Shown here one piece after another: positions 34,278 to 43,911 of a DNA stretch of 64,000 bases (positions are counted from its first letter, which is position 1; each line of letters opens with the position of its first letter). The translations under genes and the position numbers were made by a program. Below the pieces are notes generated by a model. The model did no database searches. It was not told where the DNA came from and saw nothing but the letters and a program-made list of their open reading frames with translations. This stretch comes from Staphylococcus taiwanensis. GTDB lineage: Bacteria > Bacillota > Bacilli > Staphylococcales > Staphylococcaceae. The stretch lies in the NCBI GenBank assembly GCA_020544305.1, contig CP058667.1, positions 1,054,001 to 1,118,000 on the forward strand. Reading direction: 5' to 3'.

Positions 34278-34802
34278 GATTCACATAATCATTGGTATAA
34301 GTGGTTACAACATAACCTAGAATTAGAAGGTTATGATGTGCAATTATTTCACTTAGATGAACGCAAGAATAAATCGATTGATACATGGGTTGCAGAATTA
34401 AATCATCAAATCAATATCATATCTTCAGATACCTATTTCATAACTCACGGATATGGTTCAATAGCTACTTTAAAATATATTGAGGGGTTAAATGTAATTC
34501 AGCCAATTGCTGGTTTCTTTAGTATTGCTGGTTTTAAAGAAGATGCAGTAGACATCGATCAATCGATTAAAGTAGAACATATACAAATCGATTATAGTGA
34601 TATTAAAAGTAAGGTGAAGCACTTTTATGGATTAGCGTCTAAAGATGATTCATACGTGTCATATAAAGAAACACTTAAATTAATGGATGAATTAAATGGT
34701 AAAACTAAGATAGTAGAAGAGGGTGGACACTTTTTGGAAGAAGAAGGCTTTGTTTCATTTTCAGAGTTACAAGATAAAATGCAAAAGTATATGACTATGT
34801 AG
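34278..34802 (+). CDS. RBBP9/YdeN-like alpha/beta hydrolase, start lost in garbled tract
   Basis: The readable frame starts DSHNHWYKWLQHNLELEG, which follows the usual HGY opening of RBBP9-family serine hydrolases, so roughly 12-15 N-terminal residues are hidden in the damaged tract. The catalytic Asp region (SKDDSYVSY) and His (EEGGHFLEEEGF) are present. The nucleophile elbow, normally GHSxG, reads THGYGS, so the catalytic serine is replaced by glycine. The protein is thus probably not a normal hydrolase, unless the base calls are wrong so close to bad sequence. The first ATG, at 34338, is internal and not a true start. Confidence 0.75.
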   Translation, partial: DSHNHWYKWLQHNLELEGYDVQLFHLDERKNKSIDTWVAELNHQINIISSDTYFITHGYGSIATLKYIEGLNVIQPIAGFFSIAGFKEDAVDIDQSIKVEHIQIDYSDIKSKVKHFYGLASKDDSYVSYKETLKLMDELNGKTKIVEEGGHFLEEEGFVSFSELQDKMQKYMTM

Positions 34803-35129
34803 TTTATCTACTTTTATATTTTTATATTGCAAAAGCAATAAAAGGATTTAGGAACTAGAATTTTAGTATACAATGAGGAGAGAGTGTTATTGCTAAAGTA
34901 ATTGTTTAGAAGCTTTTTTAAAATTAAAGTTATACCCAATTCGTATCTTTAATTAGAATTTTTTAAATGTAGCGTTTTTTTACACAAATTACTTTAGAAT
35001 GGTTATTGACTATATAAGGGTTACTATATATACTAATAAAGTATTCGAAAGGCGACAGTTATTTATTCATTATCGCATTCAAATATAAAGTTTTAATGAA
35101 TCTAATGTAAAACTTATTTTAAAAAAGTG
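34803..35129. other. Gene-free spacer before the tRNA cluster
   Basis: About 330 AT-rich bases with no convincing reading frame, terminator or repeat. A weak hairpin TTGCAAAAGCAA lies near 34828. It probably carries only untranslated sequence ahead of the tRNA promoter. Confidence 0.6.
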
Positions 35130-35159
35130 TTGACATCACTTATTGCAAAGTGATATACT
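35130..35159 (+). promoter_or_regulatory. Promoter of the tRNA cluster
   Basis: TTGACA and TATACT are separated by 18 bases, about 38 bases upstream of the initiator tRNA gene. Confidence 0.8.
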
Positions 35160-35197
35160 TATCAAGTACTGATTTTTGAGACGTAAAATAATATTAG

Positions 35198-35271
<74 letters not shown>

Positions 35272-35287
35272 TACATAGTTTTTAATA

Positions 35288-35363
35288 GGTCTCGTAGTGT
35301 AGCGGTTAACACGCCTGCCTGTCACGCAGGAGATCGCGGGTTCGATTCCCGTCGAGACCGCCA
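35288..35363 (+). tRNA. tRNA-Asp (GTC)
   Basis: Starts GGTCTCGTAGTGTAG, anticodon GTC in CTGTCAC, CCA encoded. Confidence 0.97.
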
Positions 35364-35374
35364 TTACTTATTAA

Positions 35375-35447
35375 GGTTCAGTAGCTCAGTTGGTAGAGCA
35401 ATGGATTGAAGCTCCATGTGTCGGCAGTTCGACTCTGTCCTGAACCA
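35375..35447 (+). tRNA. tRNA-Phe (GAA)
   Basis: Starts GGTTCAGTAGCTCAG, anticodon GAA in TTGAAGC; CCA is not encoded after the discriminator A. Confidence 0.96.
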
Positions 35448-35459
35448 TTCAATCATTTT

Positions 35460-35536
35460 GGCGGTTGTGGCGAAGTGGTTAACGCATCGGATTGTGGTTC
35501 CGACATTCGAGGGTTCGATTCCCTTCAACCGCCCCA
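35460..35536 (+). tRNA. tRNA-His (GTG)
   Basis: Starts GGCGGTTGTGGCG, with the extra 5' G opposite C73 expected of tRNA-His. Anticodon GTG in TTGTGGT; CCA encoded. Confidence 0.96.
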
Positions 35537-35550
35537 TAATCGTTTACTAC

Positions 35551-35624
35551 GCGGGTGTAGTTTAATGGCAAAACCTCAGCCTTCCAAGCTGATGTTGTGG
35601 GTTCGATTCCCATCACCCGCTCCA
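35551..35624 (+). tRNA. tRNA-Gly (TCC)
   Basis: Starts GCGGGTGTAGTTTAATGG, anticodon TCC in CTTCCAA, CCA encoded. Confidence 0.97.
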
Positions 35625-35633
35625 TCATATTAT

Positions 35634-35708
35634 TCCGCAGTAGCTCAGTGGTAGAGCTATCGGCTGTTAACCGATCGGTCGTAGGTTCGAATCCTACCTG
35701 CGGAGCCA
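35634..35708 (+). tRNA. tRNA-Asn (GTT)
   Basis: Starts TCCGCAGTAGCTCAG, anticodon GTT in CTGTTAA, CCA encoded. The next tRNA begins two bases after it. Confidence 0.97.
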
Positions 35709-35709
35709 T

Positions 35710-35781
35710 GGCTCCTTGGTCAAGCGGTTAAGACACCGCCCTTTCACGGCGGTAACACGGGTTCGAGTCCCGTAGGAGTCA
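35710..35781 (+). tRNA. tRNA-Glu (TTC)
   Basis: Starts GGCTCCTTGGTCAAG, anticodon TTC in CTTTCAC, acceptor 3' strand AGGAGTC with discriminator A. CCA is not encoded. Confidence 0.96.
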
Positions 35782-35784
35782 TAC

Positions 35785-35816
35785 AAACAGAAGTGAAATA
35801 TCGCTTCTGTTTTTTT
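35785..35816 (+). terminator. Hairpin with T run between tRNA-Glu and tRNA-Ser
   Basis: AACAGAAG(TGA) pairs with (TCG)CTTCTGTT, followed by seven T. It would end most transcripts of the first seven tRNAs and implies partial read-through or a separate promoter for tRNA-Ser. Confidence 0.78.
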
Positions 35817-35839
35817 ATGTATTATATAACTAATATTGA

Positions 35840-35929
35840 GGAGAGCTGTCCGAGTCTGGCCGAAGGAGCACGCCTGGAAAGTGTGTAAGCGCCATAAGCG
35901 TTTCAAGGGTTCGAATCCCTTGCTCTCCA
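35840..35929 (+). tRNA. tRNA-Ser (GGA)
   Basis: A 90-base class II tRNA starting GGAGAGCTGTCCGAG, anticodon GGA in CTGGAAA, with a long variable arm (GCGCCATAAGCG region). CCA is not encoded. Confidence 0.96.
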
Positions 35930-35962
35930 TACGATAAGCCTATTGTATTAGGCTTTCAAGCT

Positions 35963-36022
35963 AGCAAGTGTCAAAAATGTGTCAAGAAAATAATTCTCTG
36001 ACACGTTGACCTTGCTTTTTTT
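35963..36022 (+). terminator. Terminator after tRNA-Ser
   Basis: AGCAAGTGTCA...TGTGTCA faces TGACACG...CCTTGCT, with the loop AGAAAATAATTC between, followed by seven T. Confidence 0.7.
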
Positions 36023-36109
36023 ATTATTTGTAAGTGGTAATGTATAGACTTAAATCAATTAGAATTTAAGTAAGGAGATAAGAGGATGATATTTATTTTA
36101 AAATTAACA

Positions 36110-36138
36110 TTGATTTAATTATATAAAAATATTATAAT
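36110..36138 (+). promoter_or_regulatory. Promoter of the candidate sRNA
   Basis: TTGATT and a perfect TATAAT separated by 17 bases. Nothing codes downstream until menE at 36427, so it most likely drives the structured RNA that follows. Confidence 0.7.
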
Positions 36139-36144
36139 ATATTT

Positions 36145-36283
36145 AGGTCGACGACAATGCGTGGAACTTATAAAACTAAATACATTGAACACAGTGGCCA
36201 GCCCGCTATGAGGCTAGGCAATAATTGAATATCATAGCTAATTAGAGTTTGAAGTGGTAATCATCACTTTAAACTCTTTTTTT
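36145..36283 (+). ncRNA. Candidate small RNA, about 140 nt
   Basis: It starts about seven bases after a consensus -10 and ends at a strong terminator, AGAGTTTGAAGTG/CACTTTAAACTCT plus seven T (36244-36283). In between it holds a hairpin AGCCCGCTATGAGGCT with a C-rich face (near 36198) and no reading frame of note. Promoter, length, internal hairpin and terminator all fit an independent trans-acting RNA. I cannot assign it to a named staphylococcal sRNA. The rest of the 498-base gap up to menE holds nothing else I can support. Confidence 0.65.
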
Positions 36284-36426
36284 ATTATTTAATAGTTGAA
36301 ATGCTTCTTAAAATTTCTATAGTTATACGTTGATGTTATTTAGATATCCTGCTTCTTAAACACAACCAATGCTAACGAACTAAATTATCGTTATAATTAT
36401 AATGTGTCTAAATGGAGGAATGAACA

Positions 36427-37818
36427 GTGGATTTTTGGTTAAAAGAACAAAGTATTAAAAATAAAGATAAGGTAGCAGTTACAGATGGAAATCATTCAAT
36501 TACGTTTAAAGAATTATATGATAAAGCATTTTCAATATCAGAACATCTGCTTTCTTTGAATCTGAATAGAGTAGGTTTATATATTAAGAATGATATGGAG
36601 TCTATCGTTCTTATTAACGCTTGTTGGTTAGCTAATGTTGAAATAGCAATGCTAAACACGCGTTTAACAGAAACTGAAATGATAAATCAAATGAATTCTA
36701 TTAATATAAATACAATATTAACAACACAAACATTTCATTTATCACATTTCAATGTGATACATATATCTGAATTAGAACAATGTCCTAAATGTACCAATGA
36801 CAAAACATTTGATATTAATCGTATTGCATCAATTATGTTTACATCTGGTACGACAGGTCCTCAAAAAGCAGTTCCACAAACGTTTAAAAATCATTATGCA
36901 AGTGCTATGGGGTGTAAAGAAAGTCTCGGGTATGATCAACAGACGAAATGGTTGGCTGTTTTACCGATTTATCATATTTCAGGACTGAGTGTTTTATTAC
37001 GTTCTATAATCGAGGGCTTTACGGTACGTATACTCGAAAAATATAATACACAAGCGATGTTAACGATTATTAAAGAAGAAGTACCTACACACGTATCTTT
37101 AGTACCACAAACGCTTAAATGGCTTATGGATGCTGGATTGAACAGACCATTTTCAATAGAAAAAATATTGCTAGGTGGTGCAAAACTATCATCTACTTTA
37201 ATCGATGAGGCATTGCAATATAGCTTACCAATATATAATTCATTTGGTATGACTGAAACATGTTCACAGTTCTTAACTGCTAGCCCTGATATGTTAGCAC
37301 AACGCTATGATACAGTGGGTAAACCTAGCGATAATGTACATGTTCGTATTAAAAATCCTAATAGCGATGGTCATGGAGAACTCCTTATCAAGGGGGACAA
37401 CGTGATGAATGGTTATCTTTATCCCAAAGGCTTAAAAAATACATTTGAGGATGGTTACTTTAAAACGGGTGATATAGCAGAAATTGATGAGGAAGGATTT
37501 GTAATGGTCTATGATCGTCGCAAAGATTTGATCATTAGTGGTGGAGAAAATATTTATCCTTATGAGATAGAGACTATCGCCAAAAAATATCAAGGTATCG
37601 ATGATGCAGTTTGTGTAGCTCAAGAAGATGAAACATGGGGACAAGTTCCGGTTCTTTATTACGTTTCTGAAAATGAAATATCTGAAAAAGATTTAACAAG
37701 CTTTTTACAAATGCACTTAGCCAAATATAAAGTACCAAAAGCTTTGTATAGCGTTGGGCATTTACCATATACATCTACCGGTAAATTACAACGTAATAAA
37801 ATGATTGATAGAGGATAA
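36427..37818 (+). CDS. menE: o-Succinylbenzoate-CoA ligase MenE
   Basis: Acyl-adenylate-forming enzyme of menaquinone synthesis, 463 residues, joining o-succinylbenzoate to CoA using ATP. The P-loop-like core is [14 protein letters not shown], followed by NSFGMTETC, the hinge [27 protein letters not shown] and the C-terminal lysine in [10 protein letters not shown]. The start is GTG with GGAGG eight bases before. menC follows after four bases. In staphylococci this pair is separate from menFDHB. Confidence 0.93.
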   Translation: MDFWLKEQSIKNKDKVAVTDGNHSITFKELYDKAFSISEHLLSLNLNRVGLYIKNDMESIVLINACWLANVEIAMLNTRLTETEMINQMNSININTILTTQTFHLSHFNVIHISELEQCPKCTNDKTFDINRIASIMFTSGTTGPQKAVPQTFKNHYASAMGCKESLGYDQQTKWLAVLPIYHISGLSVLLRSIIEGFTVRILEKYNTQAMLTIIKEEVPTHVSLVPQTLKWLMDAGLNRPFSIEKILLGGAKLSSTLIDEALQYSLPIYNSFGMTETCSQFLTASPDMLAQRYDTVGKPSDNVHVRIKNPNSDGHGELLIKGDNVMNGYLYPKGLKNTFEDGYFKTGDIAEIDEEGFVMVYDRRKDLIISGGENIYPYEIETIAKKYQGIDDAVCVAQEDETWGQVPVLYYVSENEISEKDLTSFLQMHLAKYKVPKALYSVGHLPYTSTGKLQRNKMIDRG

Positions 37819-37822
37819 TAGT

Positions 37823-38830
37823 ATGTTGATAAAAGCAGTCAATTTTTACAAGTACAATGGTAAATTTAAGTCACCCATCTTAACGCCTAAAACTAATATG
37901 ACTCATAGAAAAGTCCTTATTGTAGCGTTTGTAACTGACGATAACCAATCTTTTTATGGGGAATGCAATGCTTTTGATACCAATTGGTATGATAAAGAAA
38001 CCATTTCTTCGGTTAAGGCCACGCTAGAGAAATGGGCAAAGCAAATCTTAAATAAGAGATTTAATACGTTTGAAGAGTGGCAACCATATTTAGATTTACT
38101 TAATAAACAACCTTCAGCGAGATCAACAGTTGTTATGGCCGTTTATCAAATGTATCATGATTTACCTAGTTTTGAAGTTAATTACGGTGCGACGATTAGT
38201 GGATTAACTTCACAGCAACTTGATAATTTAAAAAATACAAAGCCGCAACGTATTAAACTAAAATGGTCGGATCATCTTATTAATGATATTTCGCTTCTGA
38301 ATAGGCAACTAAAACATGATTATAAATTAGCATTAGACGCGAATGAATCCTTGGATATGATTGATTTTGAAAACATAAAAGAGATAGACAAGCAAGCGAT
38401 ACTTTATATAGAGGAACCGTTTAAAGAATTAGCAAACATAGATAAACTTGAGATTCATACTTATCCAGCAATTGCAATTGATGAAAAGGCAACTGATGAA
38501 GCGTCAATATTATCTATTATTGAACGATTTCCAATTAAAGTGGTGGTTATAAAGCCTTTTAGAATTGGTGGCATTGATAATGCACGTTCGCTTATTAAAA
38601 AGTTAAAGGCTCAAAATATTAAAATCGTTATTGGTGGCATGTATGAATATGGATTAAGTCGTTATTTCACTGCCTTATTAGCAAAATTAGGGGATTATCC
38701 AGGAGATATAACGCCTGAGGGCTACTATTTTGAAGAAGATTTTACGCAAGGTATAGGACAATTAAAAGAGGGCATGATTTCATTCAGCCCTCCTAAAATT
38801 GATAAATCTAAATTATTTGATTTCGACTAG
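37823..38830 (+). CDS. menC: o-Succinylbenzoate synthase MenC
   Basis: Enolase-superfamily enzyme, 335 residues, that dehydrates SHCHC to o-succinylbenzoate just before the MenE step. The catalytic lysine is in RIKLKW; metal-binding acids lie in ALDANES, IEEPF and AIDEKAT; the second lysine is in [11 protein letters not shown]. The ATG at 37823 ([15 protein letters not shown]) has AGAGG eight bases upstream; an earlier in-frame TTG lies inside menE and is less likely. Its stop overlaps the convergent yidD by four bases. Confidence 0.92.
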   Translation: MLIKAVNFYKYNGKFKSPILTPKTNMTHRKVLIVAFVTDDNQSFYGECNAFDTNWYDKETISSVKATLEKWAKQILNKRFNTFEEWQPYLDLLNKQPSARSTVVMAVYQMYHDLPSFEVNYGATISGLTSQQLDNLKNTKPQRIKLKWSDHLINDISLLNRQLKHDYKLALDANESLDMIDFENIKEIDKQAILYIEEPFKELANIDKLEIHTYPAIAIDEKATDEASILSIIERFPIKVVVIKPFRIGGIDNARSLIKKLKAQNIKIVIGGMYEYGLSRYFTALLAKLGDYPGDITPEGYYFEEDFTQGIGQLKEGMISFSPPKIDKSKLFDFD

Positions 38831-39072
38831 TGATGATGATGTTTATCCTTGTCTTCTTTTAAAGGTACAGGATCAAAGCCACCTTTATGAAGTGGATGGC
38901 ATTTTAAGATACGTCGGAAGCCCATATATCCGCCTTTAAAAGGGCCGTACACTTCTATAGCTTCTCTTGTATATTCTGAACACGTAGGATAAAAACGGCA
39001 TGTAGGTGGGGTCATTGGTGAAATATAACGCTGATAAATGTGTATAATGCCGAGAAATAATTTTTTAAACAT
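38827..39072 (-). CDS. yidD: Membrane protein insertion efficiency factor YidD
   Basis: An 81-residue membrane-associated protein that assists YidC-dependent insertion. The family signature is complete: [20 protein letters not shown] followed by [10 protein letters not shown] and [17 protein letters not shown]. The tail is a His-rich KHHHH. The end overlaps the menC end by four bases, an unusually tight convergent pair with no terminator between them. Confidence 0.94.
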   Translation of the reverse strand: MFKKLFLGIIHIYQRYISPMTPPTCRFYPTCSEYTREAIEVYGPFKGGYMGFRRILKCHPLHKGGFDPVPLKEDKDKHHHH

Positions 39073-39138
39073 TTTAATCCTCCAACAAGAAGTTTAATTA
39101 TTAAATAGTTTAACACAAAGAAAGGGGTAGTGAGGAAC

Positions 39139-39612
39139 ATGGAGTTTATAGATAAAGATAATAGACGTGTAACAATGCATTATAAAACGGATAAGGATTA
39201 TCCAAATGGCAACCATGTTTTAGCTATTCCAATTTTTCAGAATCAATTATTATTTACACAACATAAAATTCGAGGTATTGAGTTTCCAGGCGGTAAGGTT
39301 GAACACGGAGAATTAAGTAAAGATGCAATTGAAAGAGAATTATATGAAGAAACTGGTGTTATAGCTGCGCATGTGCATTATATAGCACAATATCAAGTAC
39401 ATACGAATGATGCCTCTATTTTCAAAAAAGACGTATATGTAATTAAAGTAAAATCACTAGAAACGAAAAATGATTATTTAGAAACGAGAGGGCCATTGTT
39501 GTTTAATGAAATTATGGATATTCCTTTAGAACAACAAAGCTATTTAATTCAAGATGACGCTATTCTAAAATGTTTAGAGAGGGTGGTTGAACTTGGATTC
39601 TATCACAACTAA
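39139..39612 (+). CDS. Nudix hydrolase (YtkD/MutT-like)
   Basis: A 157-residue pyrophosphohydrolase. A perfect Nudix box runs from GGKVEHGELSKDAIERELYE through ETGV (GX5EX7REUXEEXGU). Context next to the alpha/beta hydrolase matches Bacillus ytkD, a nucleoside triphosphatase that clears oxidised nucleotides, but substrate is inferred only. The ATG at 39139 (MEFIDKD) is preferred to a GTG at 39130 that crowds the GGGG ribosome site. The next gene begins inside its 3' end. Confidence 0.85.
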   Translation: MEFIDKDNRRVTMHYKTDKDYPNGNHVLAIPIFQNQLLFTQHKIRGIEFPGGKVEHGELSKDAIERELYEETGVIAAHVHYIAQYQVHTNDASIFKKDVYVIKVKSLETKNDYLETRGPLLFNEIMDIPLEQQSYLIQDDAILKCLERVVELGFYHN

Positions 39613-40402
39613 AAAAATGCCAATCGAATCCTATACACATCAGTTTGAAGAAATTACATACACAGTTGATGGATTAAAAGTTAAAGGCTTGCAAATGCGC
39701 CCAATACATCGCCATGTTCATAGAATAGTTGTATATTTGCGAGGCGGTAAGGGTCAAGTCGGTCGTGTCCGTGCAGCAAGGTTAATGCAGTTTGCTGATG
39801 ATCAAACTTTAGTGGTTGGTCCTTATTATAGAGGAAGCAATGGTAGTGAAGGTCGAGATGAATTTGCTAATTCTGATTTAAAAGATGTAACCTACCTTAT
39901 TAAGCTATTAAAATTGCAGTATCCTAATGCATATGTACATATGATTGGATTCTCAAGAGGAGGAATCCAAGGCCTGTTATCTTTCCAAGATTATCCTGTT
40001 GATAGTTATATCATTTGGGGTGGTGTGTCTGATATTCATTTAATGTATGAAGAACGAGTAGATTTAAGAGGGATGCTTCGACGTATGATTGGCCATCCCA
40101 AAAAAGATAAAAATGCCTATCAACAACGCGATGCTATTAAAAAAATTAATGAGAACAGTCCACCAATTTTAATTGTACACGGTGGCAAAGATCAACAAGT
40201 AGGTATTCATCAAGCATACTTTTTAGAAGAACATTTAAGAGAAAAAGGTGTGGTCTATGATACATTTTATCAACTTGATGAAGGACATGTACCTAGACCA
40301 AAGGCTATGACAAAAGCATTAAATTATGTAATGGATTGGATGAATAAAATTGAAGCAAATGAAATAGAAAAAACTTCAAATTCATTTGCACACTCTAAAT
40401 AG
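39587..40402 (+). CDS. Alpha/beta hydrolase, S9/YtmA-like
   Basis: A 271-residue hydrolase. The nucleophile elbow GFSRGG holds the serine; the Asp (HGGKDQQVG) and His (DEGHVPRPK) complete the triad. It resembles the S9-type peptidase/esterase family; substrate unknown. The start is TTG at 39587 or 39593, with GAGAGGG just upstream; the second has better spacing. It overlaps the Nudix gene by about 26 bases, so translation is probably coupled. Confidence 0.82.
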   Translation: MNLDSITTKKMPIESYTHQFEEITYTVDGLKVKGLQMRPIHRHVHRIVVYLRGGKGQVGRVRAARLMQFADDQTLVVGPYYRGSNGSEGRDEFANSDLKDVTYLIKLLKLQYPNAYVHMIGFSRGGIQGLLSFQDYPVDSYIIWGGVSDIHLMYEERVDLRGMLRRMIGHPKKDKNAYQQRDAIKKINENSPPILIVHGGKDQQVGIHQAYFLEEHLREKGVVYDTFYQLDEGHVPRPKAMTKALNYVMDWMNKIEANEIEKTSNSFAHSK

Positions 40403-40567
40403 ATGTGTTGCTAAAAATTGTTTGAGCATTCGTGGTTAGTACCCAGTGCATAATAGTCGATAAAAGATACCGAGTAGGGGTAAGAGATTTCTTAATTAAC
40501 TCAATAATTGCAAACTTATTATATAAAAATATTAGGCTTAATAAATGATTAAAATAAAAAACATCAT

Positions 40568-40613
40568 AAAAGCACTCACTAGTGATGAGCTATATACGTC
40601 GAGTGAGTGCTTT
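40568..40613 (-). terminator. Terminator between the hydrolase and pckA
   Basis: AAAGCACTCACT pairs with AGTGAGTGCTTT. It can serve pckA on the minus strand. Bases 40403-40567 show no gene or other signal. Confidence 0.8.
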
Positions 40614-40631
40614 CTATATTATTAATTAATA

Positions 40632-42224
40632 TTATTTGTTGAATCCGCCTGTATTGGCAATTTCTTCAACTTCTGAACCAAATTTTTTGAAGTTTTCTTC
40701 AAAACGTTGGATTAAATCATCTGCTTGAGCACGATATTTATCTTGATCGCTCCAAGCGTTAATAGGGTTTAGGATTGTTTTAGGTACGTCTTCCATTTCT
40801 ACCGGAATACTCAAGCCAAATTTTTCATCTTTAGTAAATTCAGCATTTTTCAATTTACCGTTAATAGCCTGGTCTACCATATATCGAGTATAGTGTAAGC
40901 TAATACGTCTACCTACACCGTATTTACCGCCAGTCCATCCAGTGTTAACTAAATATACATCAACGTCATGTTTATCGATAAGTTCTCCTAATAAATCTGC
41001 ATATTTAATTGGATTAAGTGGTAGGAATGGTGCGCCAAAGCATGTTGAAAATGATGGTTCTGGTTCAGTTACACCACGTTCTGTACCAGCCAATTTAGAA
41101 GTAAAACCACTTAAGAAGTGATACATCGCTTGCGCTTTAGATAATTTTGAAATTGGTGGCAGTACACCAAATGCATCAGCTGTTAAGAAAATAATAGTAT
41201 TTGGATGTGCAGCTTTAGATGGTAGTACAATATTATCGATATGATGAATTGGATATGCCGCACGCGTATTTTCAGTATGTGTATTATCATCAAAGTCAAC
41301 TTCGCCACGTTCATCTACTACAGTATTTTCTAAAATAGTACCATATTGAATCGCATTGTAAATTTGTGGTTCTTTCTCTTTAGATAAGTTAATCGCTTTT
41401 GCATAACAACCACCTTCAATATTGAAAATACCATTTTTATTCCAGCCATGTTCATCATCACCAATTAATTTACGATCAGGTGATGCAGATAAAGTTGTTT
41501 TACCAGTACCAGATAAACCGAAGAATAAGGCAACATCGCCTTTGTCACCAACGTTTGCTGAGCAGTGCATGCTCATAATATCTTGCATAGGTAATAAGTA
41601 GTTCATTACTGAGAAGATACCTTTTTTCATTTCACCGGCATATTCAGTACCGCCAATTAAGATGGTTTTATGTTTAAATGAAATAATGACAAATGTTTCA
41701 GATTTAGTGCCATCGACTTCTGGATTAGCTTTAAAATGAGGCGCTGATACAATAGTAAAGTTTGCTTTAATTTTAGCAGCTTCTTCTTTTGAACCAGGAC
41801 GAATAAACATATTTTGTGCAAAAAGGTTATGCCAAGCTAGCTCATTAATAACAGTTAGTTTTAATTGTGAGTCTTTATCACTTCCCGCATAGCCATTAAA
41901 TACGTACAATTCATCTTTTTTATCGAGGTAATCTAAAACTTTAGTGTAAAGATTTAAGAAAGTTTCTTCATCGATTGGTTGGTTGATCTCACCCCAATGA
42001 ATATTATCTTTGTAAGAAGGTTCAGTGACGATGAATTTATCTTTAGGTGAACGACCAGTATATTTACCTGTACTTGCATTAATAGCACCTAGTTCAGTTA
42101 ATTCACCTTCGTTGTTAGCCATTATCTTGTAGTAAAGTTGTGTTGTTGAAAGTTGAAATAATGAGCTCTCTTTTTCTAATAAGTGTTTAAGTTTTGGTGT
42201 TTCGCTGTATGTATCTACTGACAT
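40632..42224 (-). CDS. pckA: Phosphoenolpyruvate carboxykinase (ATP)
   Basis: Gluconeogenic enzyme, 530 residues, converting oxaloacetate and ATP to PEP, CO2 and ADP in the cytosol. The kinase P-loop is [12 protein letters not shown], the metal motif is LIGDDEHGW, and the substrate arginine lies in [12 protein letters not shown]. The start is the ATG at 42224 ([12 protein letters not shown]), seven bases after GGAGGG. A cre-like site lies upstream, consistent with glucose repression. Confidence 0.96.
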   Translation of the reverse strand: MSVDTYSETPKLKHLLEKESSLFQLSTTQLYYKIMANNEGELTELGAINASTGKYTGRSPKDKFIVTEPSYKDNIHWGEINQPIDEETFLNLYTKVLDYLDKKDELYVFNGYAGSDKDSQLKLTVINELAWHNLFAQNMFIRPGSKEEAAKIKANFTIVSAPHFKANPEVDGTKSETFVIISFKHKTILIGGTEYAGEMKKGIFSVMNYLLPMQDIMSMHCSANVGDKGDVALFFGLSGTGKTTLSASPDRKLIGDDEHGWNKNGIFNIEGGCYAKAINLSKEKEPQIYNAIQYGTILENTVVDERGEVDFDDNTHTENTRAAYPIHHIDNIVLPSKAAHPNTIIFLTADAFGVLPPISKLSKAQAMYHFLSGFTSKLAGTERGVTEPEPSFSTCFGAPFLPLNPIKYADLLGELIDKHDVDVYLVNTGWTGGKYGVGRRISLHYTRYMVDQAINGKLKNAEFTKDEKFGLSIPVEMEDVPKTILNPINAWSDQDKYRAQADDLIQRFEENFKKFGSEVEEIANTGGFNK

Positions 42225-42262
42225 ACCCAATCCCTCCAGCGTATAATATATAATTATTTAAT

Positions 42263-42276
42263 TGTAAGCCTTTACA
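42263..42276. promoter_or_regulatory. cre site (CcpA) upstream of pckA
   Basis: TGTAAGCCTTTACA is a near-palindrome close to the catabolite-responsive element TGWAANCGNTNWCA, about 40 bases upstream of the pckA start. pckA is a known target of CcpA repression in staphylococci. Confidence 0.7.
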
Positions 42277-42389
42277 TTGAAATAGTATAACATACTGGGT
42301 TAATTAATCCACCTGGAAAAGACAAAAAAACATTTGAAAACAAAATTGACATTGATAAGTGAATTAGGTAGTATAGTTCTTAACGGATT

Positions 42390-42501
42390 CTCTTATCCTG
42401 AGTGGTGGAGGGACATGGACCCAATGAAACCCAGCAACCTCTTTTTTAATAAAGAAAGGTGCCAAACCGTTTGCAGACAAATATGGTCTGAACGATAAGA
42501 G
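42390..42501 (+). promoter_or_regulatory. SAM-I riboswitch (S box) aptamer
   Basis: P1 pairs CTCTTATC with GATAAGAG. The core shows GGTGGAGGGA, ATGAAACCCAGCAACC and AAGGTGCCAA, all S-box landmarks, with the P3/P4 arms between. SAM binding should stabilise P1 and release the downstream terminator. Confidence 0.96.
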
Positions 42502-42514
42502 CGAATGGACGTTT

Positions 42515-42555
42515 AAGAGCCTTCACTCAATCATGTATAGTGTGAAGGCTCTTTT
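42515..42555 (+). terminator. Expression-platform terminator of the S box
   Basis: AAGAGCCTTCACT and AGTGTGAAGGCTCTT form a strong stem followed by TTATTTT. It ends the leader when SAM is bound, lowering metK expression. Confidence 0.9.
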
Positions 42556-42617
42556 ATTTTTGAGCTCACAATTTTAAAGAGAATTTTCGTAAATATAGGT
42601 ATAAAAAGGAGCAAAAC

Positions 42618-43814
42618 ATGACTTATAATAAACGTTTATTTACTTCAGAATCAGTGACAGAAGGGCATCCTGACAAAATCGCTGACCAAGTATCAGATGC
42701 CATTTTGGATGAAATATTAAAAGATGATCCAAATGCACGTGTCGCATGTGAAACTACTGTAACTACTGGTATGGCTTTAATTTCTGGTGAAATTTCAACA
42801 TCTACATATGTAGATATCCCTAAGGTTGTGAGAGAAACAATCAAAGGTATTGGTTATACTCGTGCTAAATTCGGCTATGATTACCAAACGATGGCTGTTT
42901 TAACTGCTATTGACGAACAGTCACCTGATATTGCACAAGGCGTAGATAAAGCACTTGAATATAGAAATGATATTTCGGAAGAAGAGATTGAAGCTACTGG
43001 TGCTGGAGATCAAGGATTAATGTTTGGTTATGCTACAAATGAAACAGAAACATTTATGCCATTACCAATCTTCTTATCACACCAACTTGCCAAACGTTTA
43101 TCTGATGTTCGAAAAGATGGCATTTTAGATTATTTACGTCCAGATGGAAAGGTACAAGTTACAGTTGAATACGATGAAGACGATAAACCAAAGCGTATTG
43201 ATACAATCGTCGTATCTTCTCAACATGCTGATGATGTTGAATTAGAGCAAATTCAAAGTGATATTAAAGAACATGTTATTTACCCAACTGTCCCTCAAGG
43301 ATTAATTGATGATGATACTAAATTCTTTATTAACCCAACAGGGCGTTTTGTAATTGGTGGACCTCAAGGCGATGCTGGATTAACAGGACGTAAAATTATT
43401 GTCGATACTTATGGTGGTTATGCACGTCATGGAGGTGGATGTTTCAGCGGTAAAGATCCAACTAAAGTTGACCGTTCAGCAGCATATGCAGCACGTTACG
43501 TAGCTAAAAATATCGTAGCTGCAGGATTAGCTGATCAATGTGAAGTACAATTAGCATATGCAATTGGTGTCGCTGAACCAGTTTCTATTTCTATTGATAC
43601 ATTTAATACTGGTAAAGTATCAGAAGCACAATTAGTTGAAGCAGTAAGAGCGCACTTCGACTTACGTCCAGCCGGTATCATTAAGATGTTAGATTTAAAA
43701 CACCCAATCTATAAACAAACAGCTGCTTATGGTCATTTTGGTAGAACAGATGTATTATTACCTTGGGAAAAATTAGATAAAGTAAATGTGTTAAAAGATG
43801 CTGTCCAAGCTTAA
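42618..43814 (+). CDS. metK: S-adenosylmethionine synthase
   Basis: A 398-residue cytosolic enzyme making SAM from methionine and ATP. Signature blocks are [22 protein letters not shown] and the glycine-rich [19 protein letters not shown], with the phosphate loop in [12 protein letters not shown]. It is divergent from pckA, as in other staphylococci and in Bacillus. Control by its own product through the S box is evident. Confidence 0.97.
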   Translation: MTYNKRLFTSESVTEGHPDKIADQVSDAILDEILKDDPNARVACETTVTTGMALISGEISTSTYVDIPKVVRETIKGIGYTRAKFGYDYQTMAVLTAIDEQSPDIAQGVDKALEYRNDISEEEIEATGAGDQGLMFGYATNETETFMPLPIFLSHQLAKRLSDVRKDGILDYLRPDGKVQVTVEYDEDDKPKRIDTIVVSSQHADDVELEQIQSDIKEHVIYPTVPQGLIDDDTKFFINPTGRFVIGGPQGDAGLTGRKIIVDTYGGYARHGGGCFSGKDPTKVDRSAAYAARYVAKNIVAAGLADQCEVQLAYAIGVAEPVSISIDTFNTGKVSEAQLVEAVRAHFDLRPAGIIKMLDLKHPIYKQTAAYGHFGRTDVLLPWEKLDKVNVLKDAVQA

Positions 43815-43911
43815 TAAACGCTTAAAATAATTTGATGTAATTTATGTCGAAATAATCATCAATTTTTATTATAATTAGAGTTATTGAAAGTATAAAAGGA
43901 GCGTTGATTTA

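Noticed and set aside
35406..35930. Open frames across the tRNA cluster
   Set aside because: They are read through tRNA genes on either strand and have no start signals.
36086..36118. A 10-residue hydrophobic frame with a good AAGGAGAT site (MIFILKLTLI)
   Set aside because: It overlaps the -35 of the candidate sRNA promoter and is too short to judge; no terminator or promoter is specific to it.
37805..37822. TTG start for menC inside menE
   Set aside because: It would add six residues not seen in the family and has no ribosome site at proper spacing; ATG at 37823 does.
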